Source: Odontocerum albicorne (lineage: Eukaryota; Arthropoda; Insecta; Trichoptera; Odontoceridae). From it: a stretch of 64,000 nt of DNA. A program made the position numbers and the translations under genes. This document shows positions 47,901 through 64,000 of the stretch, in pieces. The notes below the pieces were generated by a model, which saw only the letters and a program-made list of their open reading frames with translations, was not told the origin of the DNA and ran no database searches. The stretch spans positions 21,323,381-21,387,380 of the forward strand of contig OX463841.1 in the NCBI GenBank assembly GCA_949825065.1, read 5' to 3'. Within the stretch, counting starts at the first letter, position 1; each line of letters begins with the position of its first letter.

Positions 47901-48450
47901 CCATCTTTCTTCTTCTTAGAAAGCAAGCGTTTTGTGACGGCTTGTACTTTACGAAGAAGGAGGAAGTTTGTCTCTGTCATGTTATTTTTATAGGATTGAT
48001 ACACTTTTTTCCGGGATTTAATTGCATTTGAACACTCTTCATCCCACCATGGAGGGGGTATGGGCTTAAAGAAGCGAGGTTTTTAAAGGGGATCGAAGAG
48101 TGACCCGCCTGGATCATCAACTTCACGAATTTATCATACAGAGTATAGAAATTTTTATCATACAGAGTATGGCGTCCCGAGAACCCAGAACCACTTGAAT
48201 ATGTGGAATGGATGATAAGATGAAAAGGGTTGCTCCACCCCTTCCATCCGCCCTATCGTCCCGTAGCCACGAGTACCCGGGAACATTAAATAATGTCCCC
48301 GGAGATAACCATGTCTCCGAGACGGCGGCCAAAGATGGGCAGAACTCACCTATCATCAGAAGAAGTTCAGCCTTGTTGGAGGGGAGGCTACGACTATTCT
48401 ATTGCAATATTCTTGATGATAGGTGAGATCTTCTTTCAGCCATTTTTAAT
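44906..48450 (-). pseudogene. ORF2 (EN-RT-RNase H) of the I-like retrotransposon
   Basis: The endonuclease start is NSRSLPSNKAELLLMIGEF (one Trp codon now a stop), then SETWLSPGTLFNVPGYSW. The rest of the endonuclease domain is largely deleted near 48120. Reverse transcriptase: LKDSSPGLDNIPYSFL (47640), SYRPIAFASTLGKITEHLIKNR, NQFGFRKSRSAMDNLAILTT (46980-46920), catalytic YADD in LQYADDIMVY (46610). RNase H: FYTDASKIANEHVGIAIY (45745) and VVSDCLSSLQAIG. The tail is CECGQEEGDLEHIFFSC (45100). Multiple frame breaks. Confidence 0.87.
46970..47335 (-). mobile_element. LTR-like repeat inserted in the reverse transcriptase (copy A)
   Basis: It interrupts the RT frame between ILDMNL and NQFGFRK. 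It is bounded by TATG on both sides (TATG then TCCTTAAGGG; GACCGAGCA then TATG). The strand call is arbitrary. The same sequence occurs inverted at 53668-54060. It contains GATAAATAAAAC and ends in GGTCATTGACCG. Length and lack of coding suit a solo LTR, but TG..CA ends are not clear. Confidence 0.6.
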
Positions 48451-48723
48451 ATTTAATTAAGGGAGGTCGGTCCGGACCTTCCTTGTATTGTATCTGTTTC
48501 TTCAGGTGTGTTGATTTGGTAGGTTAAATTTTGTGTTTCATTTAGTATTTCTTTGGCAACGTTGGACGGTATATGAGGAAAATTGTATAAGAAACCAGAG
48601 ATGAGTGATATGAGTTTATTTAATGTTGTTGAAATGTTTGTATCTACAAGTGATGGATAGCTTGTTCGGAGTTTCGGTCCGATGGTAGGACACCTTACTC
48701 CTTCATCGGATAAGTTCTGACTG

Positions 48724-51700
48724 TTAACTCATTCGCGTCGGGTCGTTTTTTTGTCCATCTTTATTGTGTAGCGGGGCCTAATTCACGAAATGATGCAAAA
48801 AAATATGTTTTAGAAAAAACGCCGTAACTTTTTAACCAATCGTTATATTTCAAAATAACTTGAAGTCAGGTGTTAGAATACTTCGCTCTACAATATATTT
48901 TATTTTTAAACTTTACAGTGGTTCTCAAACTTTTTAAATATTTAAAAATAAATATATTCAAAAAAATATATAATATGTACCTTTAGTATTTTAGCAAAAT
49001 TAAAATATTATATAATTTCAGTGATATTATGCCATACTTTTTTAGAAAATTTGAAAATATTGATCTGCGGTTCTCAATTACATATAATTTATTTAAACTA
49101 AGTCGTTTTAGAAAAATGTTATAGAAAAAACGCCGTAACTTTTTAACCAATCGTTATATGTCAAAATAACTTGAAGTCAGGTGTTAGAATACTTCGCTCT
49201 ACAATATTTTTTATTTTTAAACTTTACAGTGGTTCTCAAACTTTTTAAATATTTAAAAATAAATATATTCAAAAAAATATATGTACCTTTAGTATTTTAG
49301 CAAAATTAAAATATTATCTAATTTCAGTGATATTATGCCATACTTTTTTAGAAAATTTGAAAATATTGATCTGCGGTTCTCAATTATATATAATTTATTT
49401 AAACTAAGTCGTTTTAGAAAAAAACGCCGTAACTTTTTAACCAATCGTTATATGTCAAAATAACTTAAAGTCAGGTGTTAGAATACTTCGTTCTACAATA
49501 TTTTTAATTTTTAAACTTTACAGTGGTTCTCAAACTTTTTAAATATTTAAAAATAAATATATTCAAAAAAATATATGTACCTTTAGTATTTTAGCAAAAT
49601 TAAAATATTATCTAATTTCAGTGATATTATGCCATACTTTTTTAGAAAATTTGAAAATATTGATCTGCGGTTCTCAATTATAAATAATTTATTTAAACTA
49701 AGTCGTTTTAGAAAAATGTTTTAGAAAAAACGCCGTAACTTTTTAACCAATCGTTATATGTCAAAATAACTTGAAGTCAGGTGTTAGAATACTTCGCTCT
49801 AAAATATTTTTTATTTTTAAACTTTACAGTGGTTCTCAAACTTTTTAAATATTTAAAAATAAATATATTCAAAAAAATATATGTACCTTTAGTATTTTAG
49901 CAAAATTAAAATATTATCTTATTTCAGTGATATTATGCCATACTTTTTTAGAAAATTTGAAAATATTGATCTGCGGTTCTCAATTATAAATAATTTATTT
50001 AAACTAAGTCGTTTTAGAAAAATGTTTTAGAACAAACGCCGTAACTTTTTAACCAATCGTTATATGTCAAAATAACTTGAAGTCAGGTGTTAGAATACTT
50101 CGCTCTACAATATTTTTTATTTTTAAACTTTACAGTGGTTCTCAAACTTTTTAAATATTTAAAAATAAATATATTCAAAAAAATATATGTACCTTTAGTA
50201 TTTTAGCAAAATTAAAATATTATCTAATTTCAGTGATATTATGCCATACTTTTTTAGAAAATTTGAAAATATTGATCTGCGGTTCTCAATTATAAATAAT
50301 TTATTTAAACTAAGTCGTTTTAGAAAAATGTTTTAGAAAAAACGCCGTAACTTTTTAACCAATCGTTATATGTCAAAATAACTTGAAGTCAGGTGTTAGA
50401 ATACTTCGCTCTACAATATTTTTTATTTTTAAACTTTACAGTGGTTCTCAAACTTTTTAAATATTTAAAAATAAATATATTCAAAAAAATATATGTACCT
50501 TTAGTATTTTAGCAAAATTAAAATATTATCTAATTTCAGTGATATTATGCCATACTGTTTTAGAAAATTTGAAAATATTGATCTGCGGTTCTCAATTATA
50601 TATAATATAATTTATTTAAACTAAGTCGTTTTAGAAAAATGTTTTAGAAAAAACGCCGTAACTTTTTAACCAATCGTTATATTTCAAAATAACTTGAAGT
50701 CAGGTGTTAGAATACTTCGCTCTACAATATTTTTTATTTTTAAACTTTACAGTGGTTCTCAAACTTTTTAAATATTTAAAAATAAATATATTCAAAAAAA
50801 TATATGTACCTTTAGTATTTTAGAAAAATTAAAATATTATCTAATTTCAGTGATATTATGCCATACTTTTTTAGAAAATTTGAAAATATTGATCTGCGGT
50901 TCTCAATTATATATAATTTATTTAAACTAAGTCGTTTAAATGGAAAGACGTCGCGTTGTCGAAATCACGAAAAAATATTTCACACATGACATCCAGAGAA
51001 TGCAGTGGTACTAAACTATGTCTAAAATAAAAAATAAGTTCATTTTTCACTTACGATTCGAAATTGCTTCAAGTTGTCCTCGAATAGGCACTATATATTT
51101 TTTTCCATTCCGAAAATGTTTATAATTATTATATATTATTATTATTATTAAAACTTACAAATTTTACTAATATAAAAACTAACACAAAATTTAAATAAAT
51201 TGTATATTTCTCAATATTTATTTTTTGAATGGTACGCATGGAAACATTCGCCAACATGTAGAGGAACATTGCACTGTTTGCACATGGTTGGTGTTTGCAT
51301 AATTTCACTGGTTGGTGTTTGCATGAATGTCACGCATAATTTCAACCACATGTTTGCAATTCATTCGATGGCATTCCCCGAAATTTACCAAAGAAGCAAA
51401 CCTTTTCATATTCTATGTTTGTACATATTATTTAAAAACTAAGCAAGGCTAAAAACAAAACAGATACACTTATTTGTTCCAATAGAAAAGTAAAAAAAAA
51501 TCCTATTAAAAAATCGCATTTTTTTTAAATTACGTAAATATTTACATATAATTTATAATTTTAATAATCTATTAAATGTTTGCCGTGACATCTGTTGGAT
51601 GAAATTGAAATATTTATCGCGGTAGACCGATTTTTTTAGGGCCAAAGTGTCACATGGCAGAAGACGCACGGGTGCGTAACCCGCGACCACGTATGGAGAC

Positions 51701-51742
51701 TCTGAAGACTCACCCATGCGTAACCCGACGCGAATGAGAGAT
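48724..51742 (-). mobile_element. piggyBac-like element carrying a satellite array
   Basis: Terminal inverted repeats CTCATTCGCGTCGGGT (48728-48743) and ACCCGACGCGAATGAG (51723-51738) are exact over 16 bp. TTAA precedes the left end (48724-48727), but AGAT, not TTAA, follows the right end, so that side is mutated or rearranged. A minus-strand frame near 51310-51210 reads TMCKQCNVPLHVGECFHAYHSK. This is the cysteine-rich C terminus of piggyBac transposases. The remaining transposase is absent. The interior is mostly the 306-bp array. Confidence 0.7.
48800..50940. repeat. Tandem array, 7 units of about 306 bp
   Basis: The marker CGCCGTAACTTTTTAACCAA occurs at about 48820, 49131, 49425, 49731, 50037, 50343 and 50654. 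The spacings are 311, 294, 306, 306, 306 and 311. Units are very similar, which suggests recent expansion or homogenisation. Each unit contains CAGTGGTTCTCAAACTTTTT and CTGCGGTTCTCAATTATA. AT-rich and non-coding. Confidence 0.95.
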
Positions 51743-52159
51743 ATTTATTGGAAATTTTTGGATCTTTTTGGGAATCGGGAAAGGATAGGTTTGTGGTAAT
51801 TGTTTTGATTTTATGAATGATTATGAGAAATTATAAACGATTAAATACATATATAAATATGATGATATATACATAATATTAAATACAAATATACATAAAT
51901 TTGTGTCGTCACACACTGTTTTATATTGAATGGGTGAAAAAAAAAAAAAAAAAAAATGAAAAAATGAATTGTGAATAAATTATAAGAATGAATATAGTAT
52001 ATGTAGATAAGTAAATGAGTGGGGAAATGTGTGTGACTTTTATAAATATATTAAGGTGTAGAAAATGTTTATTGAAGGTGAGAAATGCGGTTGCCTATGG
52101 GGGTAAACTGTCTGCCGGAGGAATTATCGATGATGGGGTGTTCAGAGTGATAATCGGGG
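51743..52159. other. Region between ORF1 and the insertion in the I-like element
   Basis: AT-rich, with a poly-A run of about 20 at 51937-51956. It is probably the inter-ORF spacer of the retrotransposon. No frame supported. Confidence 0.4.
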
Positions 52160-53469
52160 GGTCATTTATCTAGTGATTGTGCAGTGATTGGAGTGTCTCG
52201 AGGGAGGCCACATTCATTGAGAAGGGTTGTGTTTGGACGCCATAAGAGGCTCTCAATCTTCCTCTTCGTCGAGGGAGTGATATGAGGGTGAAAAGTGGGG
52301 CCCGAGGGTTTGGTGGCATTTAGCATTTTTGGTTTCCAGGATTTATAGTGGTTAGCAGAGGGTGTATTTTGGGAAAGTGGGTGCGAGATTTGTTCACCGT
52401 GTGCCGTAACTTCGGCGAAGGATTTCACAGAGGTTGGGGGGATTTTGATGCTTCCTGGTAAGACATGTTCTGGTCAGTCATAAGGCGTTTTATGTTTGTT
52501 TGTCTAGTGAATTCCGGGCAGGATCTATCCACTGCCGTATGGCGCGCACCGCATGTAATACACGTTGGAGCCGTTATGAAGCAGGCTTCACCGAGGTGAG
52601 ATTGGCCACATTTGAAGCAACGTGCAGATGATCTGCATTGTTGCTTGGTGTGTCCAAAATGGAGGCACTGATAGCACTGTATGGTTGGGAAATAGAACTT
52701 TTCTACCACTAAAGAATTGTCGAAAATATAGACCCTCTGAGGTAGGACCTGTCCGTCAAATGTTAATACAACTGTTTGTGTAGGGACCCATGTCACACCA
52801 TCTGAGTTGGTTATTTTGCAGTTTTCCGTCTTTCTGGACTCTTCCATAGCCATCCGGTACTTCCAGGTTTTCTCGAATTTCCTCCTCCTTCCATTCAACC
52901 GGGATTGTTCTTACGAGACCCATTTTGGTGACCATGAAAGAAGGAATAAATTATTTAAAGCCATACTCGGCAAGGGCTCCATTTTGAAGGAAATTATTAG
53001 CTGATGGAAATTTATCGAAAGCTACAGCCAATCTATTTCGGCCTATTAATTTTATGTCGTTTCTTGACGAAATGTCCGGAATTTTATTTTTAAGAAATAT
53101 CCCAAAGGAAATTCAGTTGATGGATGTTCCTGGTGACTCTGAAGTTTTTTGTACATGTACCACGTAAGGGGGTCGGTCATGTTTGCCGTATTCCCTTACC
53201 TGGGGAGGAGACGGGATTGCAGGGGGTATAGGGGAGGATGTAGTAGGGGTTGTGACTGCTTGAGGTATTTCAGATGGTACAGTAAGAGGGGTTACTTTTC
53301 TTTCCGGTGATTTCTGACGGCTCACAGGCTTTAGGTTCCTCGTTCTCTTTCGTTTGGTTTTATTTTTCACTTCTGTGAAGGACGAGACCGGGATTTCCTC
53401 TTCAGTTAACAGTTCACTATCAGAGTTTAAATCTGGGGGCTTGGGATCAGGAGGTTTGTGTGGAATCAT
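52160..53469 (-). pseudogene. ORF1 (gag-like) of the I-like retrotransposon
   Basis: It starts MIPHKPPDPKPPDLNSDSEL with a proline-rich and basic N terminus, then PPYVVHVQK and the gag RNA-binding fold region (DIKLIGRNRLAVAFDKFPSA) after a frame break. Three CCHC knuckles follow: CYQCLHFGHTKQQC, CFKCGQSHLGEAC and CITCGARHTAVDRSC. The gag packages element RNA. Frameshifts near 53110, 52900 and 52430 inactivate it. Confidence 0.85.
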
Positions 53470-53639
53470 TTTACCTACGCACTAAAAAAAGAAAGAGAAA
53501 AAAAGACGACACGAAGAAAAAAAATTAAAGAGAAAAAAAAACTACCTATCTTTAGATCTACGATGAAATTAATCACAAATATGTACACAATCTAAGTTAC
53601 AATATAATACATATATAAATAATGGTAGTATTGTGGCGG

Positions 53640-54062
53640 TCGCCCACTCGAATACTGTGGGTATTCATACATACGGTCAATGACCGATGAGATGACCTTC
53701 GCGTTCCTCGACGAAATCTAAATAAACAGTCCAAAGTTCACACGCCGGCCATTCAAGTCCGAAGGTCACACGCCGGCCATTCAACCCATAGCCGAGCGGA
53801 CCGCATTACACGCCGGAGCGAGAACGCACCACGGCTATCTCGCTAGTTCCGTATTTGAATGATACCTACATACAACAATTAATCGTTTTGCATTCACAGA
53901 AACGAGACGTAGGCATATCGCGAGCGCATTCTCGCGCGCATTCTAAAAAGATATTAATACCTACGTTACTAATAAAATTGGATAGACTCTCTTTCCGCAT
54001 TGCGATCTAACGTGTTTTATTATTTATCAACAAATCATCCTCATCATCTCTTCCCTTAAGGA
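53640..54062 (+). mobile_element. LTR-like repeat, copy B (inverted relative to copy A)
   Basis: It begins near CATACATACGGTCAATGACC and ends TTCCCTTAAGGATACATA. Shared blocks with copy A are GCATTGCGATCTAACG, TTATCAACAAATCATC and the GCGAGCGCATTCTCGC region. It also has a tandem GGTCACACGCCGGCCATTCA/GTTCACACGCCGGCCATTCA pair near 53730-53785. It lies just upstream of the retrotransposon ORF1. Confidence 0.6.
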
Positions 54063-54795
54063 TACATATCCCTAAAGTATGAACGGTTATTTGTTATATG
54101 ATCCAAATTAAAATTAATTTAGTGTAAAAAAAGTTTGTTTTTTTTTAACCGACAAAAACCTTCCCGGGCCGACGTCCAGAGAGAAAAAACCAAAGACATG
54201 TCGAATCTTGCACGTGTAAACAAAACAAGTTGAATCTCGTGGATATTACAACGTCAATATTATTATTAGTCGACTAGTGGCGCGCTACAAGGACAAGTGT
54301 AACAATTTTTGGACAAAAGTTTAATTTTCTGCTTTCTTTACCATCATATTTTTAAATATAATTCACAGCTAATGGAAAATTTCTTGATTTGATTACGCAT
54401 TGCTATGGCAACATTTTATTTATTTTTTCAGTGATATATATTTTACTATAGATAATATTTTTGTGGGTAACCTATGAGTATTGAAAATAAGGAAAGTGTC
54501 GATAATATTCCACCGAGTACCTTGCTCATGGGTTTATTTCATCACCACTGGAAGGTCATGTGTTTAATACATATTGATTCGCCCATATGCGTCACCTGTC
54601 TACCAATCACCAGTCGTGACGAGATTCATCATCCCGAAGGAAGGAAGAAACATCGAAAAAAAAAATTATTAAATTAATTCAGTACGCTGATGGAAAATTG
54701 ACTGCGCCCTTAGTCCCGAGAAATGGGTGTAAAGATCCTTAGTCACGCCCTAAATACGAAAAATTCAGACGCCGAATCCAGTCGCGACTGTCACG
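54063..54795. other. Unassigned sequence
   Basis: No gene supported. The short frame at 54474-54677 has no recognisable motif. Confidence 0.4.
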
Positions 54796-54800
54796 GAAAC

Positions 54801-55406
54801 GGGATAGTACCAACAAGTTGGACAAATTCTGGACACGATAAGTGGATCACTTACGCTGTCCAAAAATGTATCGTGTCGCTATAAAAAGGGTGGACCGGAT
54901 CAGCAGGATTCAATTCTCCATCTGACTGCCGTGCTGAAAAAAACTTTCTGATTGACTACCTACAAGATTAATCTTCATTTCGCCAGGGACCCGCTCCTGA
55001 CTACGCAAACCACTTCACCATGGATAGGAAGAGTGAGACGCCCAGCTGGTATAAAATAACTGCCAGCTCCATCGTCCTGCCTGAACCTGCGTTGCCGTCT
55101 GCTAGAGCTGCCTTGCCGTCCTGCCCGGGCCAGCATTGTCACCTACCTAGAGTCGTTCTGCCCAGGTCAGAATTGCCGTCTGCTAGAGCCCCCTTACTGT
55201 CCTGTCCGGATCAGCATTACTGCCCACCTCGAACCATTTTAGCGCCATTCTCGGGCCAACGTGGCTAACCTACCTGAACCGCTACCAGCTTATAGTATCA
55301 TCTTGATATTCAAAATAAATTTGAAAATCATTTTGTTGAGTTTCCATTATCGCCCTGAGCCTCTTGAATACACTCCTCCAGTCACGATAGTAGTACCATA
55401 GATACA
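54801..55406 (+). promoter_or_regulatory. Possible LTR-like cassette with TATA box and poly(A) signal
   Basis: A distinctly GC-richer stretch. It has TATAAAAAG at 54880-54888, an initiator-like TCAATTCTCC about 30 bp downstream, an internal 81-bp direct repeat, and AATAAATTTG near 55309. The layout (TATA, leader, poly(A) signal) resembles an LTR or a retrogene promoter. It starts TGTCACGG, but no matching CA end with a target duplication is clear. Confidence 0.35.
55092..55253 (+). repeat. Two tandem 81-bp units
   Basis: Each begins TTGCCGTCTGCTAGAGC (55092 and 55173) and contains a related GTCCTGyCCGGryCAGCATT block. The open frame across it has no start or domain support. Confidence 0.75.
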
Positions 55407-55429
55407 TTTTTATTACTGGGAGGTGGTAT

Positions 55430-55529
55430 CAATATGTATGTGCTTACAAACAATAGCATGCGGCCAAGGGCCCATTTTGTGGCCCCAAGGCGGCCACATG
55501 ACCCCCGGTTGAGAAACGCTGATCTAGTC
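55430..55529 (-). mobile_element. hAT-type element terminus (inverted)
   Basis: The plus strand ends ACCCCCGGTTGAGAAACGCTG. The reverse complement begins CAGCGTTTCTCAACCGGGGG, a close match to the end at 44304. The 8-bp flanks of the two ends do not match. Confidence 0.5.
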
Positions 55530-56288
55530 TATCGCACCATTGAAACTGAAGGCTTACCCGTCTGCTACTCGACTGCATCAATGGTCAAAGTTTTAAATGA
55601 CCCCGATCTCTGACCTTCTCTATTGACACCGCGCTCGTAAATTAACCTTTATTATAAAACCGCTTGCAACTTGTTTTCTCCAATACTTTTCTTTCACTTA
55701 AAATGACGTGTATTTTCTTGGTGTATTTAATGAACGGAGTAATTTAGAATATTTTCTTTTGTTAGTAGCACCTACATTTCATCGCTCCATATATAGAAAA
55801 CTCACTGTAAATCTTGATATTTCAATTAAATTTATATCAAAATAATAAACCGAACATTAATTATATATTTGCCTAATAAAATCCTTATTTTAAAAAAATA
55901 TTTAGTCTATGATTATTTTTTGACAGGCTGGCTATAATTCGTCTTGATTTGTCTATGACTCAAAGCTGGATCTTTCATTTATGATTTGGGTTTTTCTGCA
56001 TAGAATGTATATGCCTCATATTTGACATCTCACTTTTGGGATTATTTCCAATGATTCCAGAACTTTTTCGAATAATGTTTGACAAACTCGCAAATATTTC
56101 GGAATTATTTGCGTTTTGAATTCGATAACATGTGTTTTTTTTACTCAAGTTACAATTCAGTAATTGTTGAAATCGATTCGTATTCAACTCTTGATTAAGT
56201 TTTTGCTGTAATATGCTTACGTGGTTGTGAATCTTTCCATTTTTGTGTTATTCAGTAGTGAATATATTGTGGACTTCATTCAACATAT
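55530..56288. other. Upstream region of the capping-enzyme gene
   Basis: AT-rich sequence that should hold the promoter and 5' UTR. No clear core-promoter motif stands out. A minus-strand frame at 55975-56187 has no recognised motif. Confidence 0.5.
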
Positions 56289-62291
<6,003 letters not shown>

Positions 62292-62765
62292 GTAAGTTCA
62301 TTATTTTAACCTATGTATTATTTAGGAAATTGACATTTTCATTTCAATTAACAACTATATTTTAAATATCTCTGAAAAAGTTAAACAAACTTATTTTCGG
62401 CATGTAGTTGGAAAATTTATTTTAAAGTGATTAATATTTAAATAAATTTGGAGTGTCCAAATTACAATCCGTTGAATTGGTTTATTCGCTCCATGGACAT
62501 TTTTTCAAAACTTGAAATATTATGAACACTCCGAGTGAGTTATCATTGTTATATTCTCTATATACATCTTTATATAACCAAATTATAAATATATAGACGG
62601 ATTGAAAAGATCGCAGCCTCAAGGTGAAGTTCACATTTTTACTTACAGATAACATTGTCATCTACGAGTGTCAACATTTAGCTGTCAGTTTGTCAATTAT
62701 CTACTGTCATTTGTTTTTATTTGGGTAGACTTTTCGTTGTGCGTATTAGGGAAATTTAGCAAAAT

Positions 62766-62908
62766 AGACAAAGTTCAACTAAGAGCTGGCATCAAGTACT
62801 TCCACAAAGGGATTGACTCCAAAACATCCAAATGTGGTTGGGAGAATATTGAAGATGACCCTCACAGTTATAAAGGCCCTCAACATTCACCACTCATTGA
62901 CAAAATAT
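62766..62908 (+). mobile_element. mariner N-terminal fragment
   Basis: The frame VQLRAGIKYFHKGIDSK followed by EDDPHSYKGP resembles the first helix-turn-helix of SETMAR/GVQW-type mariners (IKYFxxKGLTPxEI..DAPSYSTVKRW). Small and weak. Confidence 0.4.
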
Positions 62909-62913
62909 AGATA

Positions 62914-63980
62914 CGAGGGTTGCTACTCAAGTTTTGAGACAGACAAGTAAAAACAAATATTTATCATCGAAAATGGCTTTATTGTTTTTTAAAATACTCT
63001 CCATGAAGATCAATACACTTTTGCATGCGTTTGAACCAATTTTCGAAGCACTTTTTCCACTCCGAATGAGGTAACTTCAAAACATGCGTTTTGAATGCAT
63101 CAACCGCTTCTTCAGGCGTCGAAAAACGTTGACCTCGCAATTTATTTTTGATGTTCGGGAATAAAAAGAAGTCATTGGGTGTCAAATAATGGCTGTACGC
63201 GAATGACCCATCAATTCGATGTTTTGAGTGCTCAAAAAGTCACTTGTTTGAGCCAATGTGTGAGAGCTCGCATTGTCGTGGTGGAGAATGATCCGTCTTC
63301 GTCGGTTGGTTTTCCTCATTTTTCCGAACACTTCTAGCAAACAAATGGTAGTGTACCATTCAGAATTGATCGTACGACGTTCCACTAAAGACACTGTTGC
63401 GACATGACCATTTATACCGAAGAAACAAGCCACCATTTGCTTCGAAGTGCTTCGTGCGCGAACAACTTTTGTTGGATTTGGCTCGTCTTGAAAGACCCAT
63501 ACAGTCGAGTCCTGTTTAGTTTCTGGCTCATATGCATAGATCCATGATTCGTCGCGTGTCACGATCTTATAGACGTCTTTTGAAGCACCGCGATCGAATT
63601 TTTTCAACATTTCTTTCGACCAATCGACACGAACCTTTTTTTGAGCGATTGTCAAACTATGCGGTATTAAACGCGAACAAATCTTTTTGATGGCCAAATT
63701 TTCATACAATATTGAATGTATGCGAGTGGAACTAATGCCCAAACATGCGTCAATCTCACGATAGGTCACATGACGATCTTGCAATATCAGTTCACGCACA
63801 GCATCGATGTTTTCTGGCACAACAACTGATATTGGACGACCTTCACGAAATTCGTCCTGGAGCGAACTACGACCACGATTGAATTTGGAAAATGGATGGT
63901 ACTTCATCACCAAAAGTCGAAGCGAGTTGATCGGCACACTATTGTTGAGTTAGTCCACGTCGAAAATGATTTAATTCCAT
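62914..63980 (-). mobile_element. mariner, decayed, left end and most of transposase
   Basis: The end CGAGGGTTGCTACTCAAGTT is preceded by TA (62912-62913). The minus-strand transposase starts near 63980 (MELNHFRRGLTQQ then a stop). It continues FNRGRSSLQDEFREGRP, VTYREIDACLGISSTRIHSI, KKICSRLIPHSLTIAQKK, VTRDESWIYAYEPETKQ (first Asp present, Gly changed to Arg), LHHDNASSHT and TPNDFFLFPNIKNKLRGQRF. It ends DLHGEYFKKQ at 62979. A 1-base loss near 63207 and another shift near 63900 break the frame. The right end is off or at the window edge. Confidence 0.88.
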
Positions 63981-64000
63981 TTTTGGCCGAGATGAATTTT

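Larger units (their letters stand above)
44890..53470 (-). mobile_element. I-clade-like non-LTR retrotransposon, broken by two insertions
   Basis: This is one element on the minus strand: ORF1 (gag) at 53469-52160, and ORF2 from about 48450 to 44906 with endonuclease, reverse transcriptase, RNase H and a terminal Cys-rich motif. The presence of RNase H with a three-knuckle gag points to the I group. A piggyBac-like element with an internal array (48724-51738) splits ORF1 from ORF2. An LTR-like sequence (46970-47335) splits the reverse transcriptase. Many stops and frameshifts show it is old. Confidence 0.85.

Noticed and set aside
54474..54677. 67-codon plus-strand frame
   Set aside because: No recognisable motif. 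Short length and repeat-rich surroundings make chance likely.
44304..55529. A single 11-kb hAT composite transposon
   Set aside because: The 8-bp flanking sequences do not match and the interior has no hAT transposase, so it is not listed as one element.

Overview
This is an AT-rich, intron-containing, transposon-dense animal nuclear sequence, most likely from an insect. The mariner, Tc1, piggyBac, PIF/Harbinger and non-LTR content and the gene sequences support that, but I cannot name a species. Three conserved host genes are visible. All were reconstructed by splicing short exons with good GT/AG sites and by matching conserved protein motifs. No tRNA, rRNA, CRISPR or bacterial-type operon was seen.

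Host genes: (1) 1-3247, minus strand, 5' half of ATP13A1, the P5A-type ER ATPase (four exons, running off the left edge). (2) 9257-21291, plus strand, a complete four-exon TMEM18 gene of about 152 residues, with introns swollen by transposon debris. (3) 56289-62291, plus strand, first four exons of the mRNA-capping enzyme (RNGTT), covering its RNA triphosphatase domain; the guanylyltransferase part lies beyond the right edge. ATP13A1 and TMEM18 are divergent, and the space between them is almost filled by a 5.2-kb tandem repeat array (3425-8607).

Transposon landscape: TMEM18 introns hold several non-LTR retrotransposon relics, an internally deleted mariner, a PIF/Harbinger-like MITE and a palindrome built around a mariner fragment. 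From 21.7 to 31.1 kb lie two nearly full-length mellifera-type mariners, a second copy of the MITE, and a foldback mariner with a non-LTR tail nested inside it. From 31.4 to 41.6 kb come a minus-strand non-LTR relic, a pogo-like MITE, an N-terminally deleted mariner with an intact catalytic frame, an R1/LOA-like retrotransposon and a decayed mariner. From 42.6 to 44.2 kb there is a hairpin MITE and an internally deleted piggyBac element flanked by TTAA. From 44.9 to 53.5 kb lies one large I-clade-like retrotransposon with RNase H (minus strand), broken by an LTR-like insertion and by a 3-kb piggyBac-like element that carries a seven-copy array of about 306 bp. The capping-enzyme introns hold more retrotransposon pieces, a 470-bp compound microsatellite, a Tc1-like pseudogene and a perfect 57-nt palindrome. 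The right edge is a decayed mariner.

Nothing here convincingly forms a new multi-gene system. The most unusual signals are structural: the satellite between divergent promoters, the array inside a piggyBac-like element, a mariner transposase whose third catalytic residue is Glu, several foldback structures, and a short conserved repeat core present at three sites.
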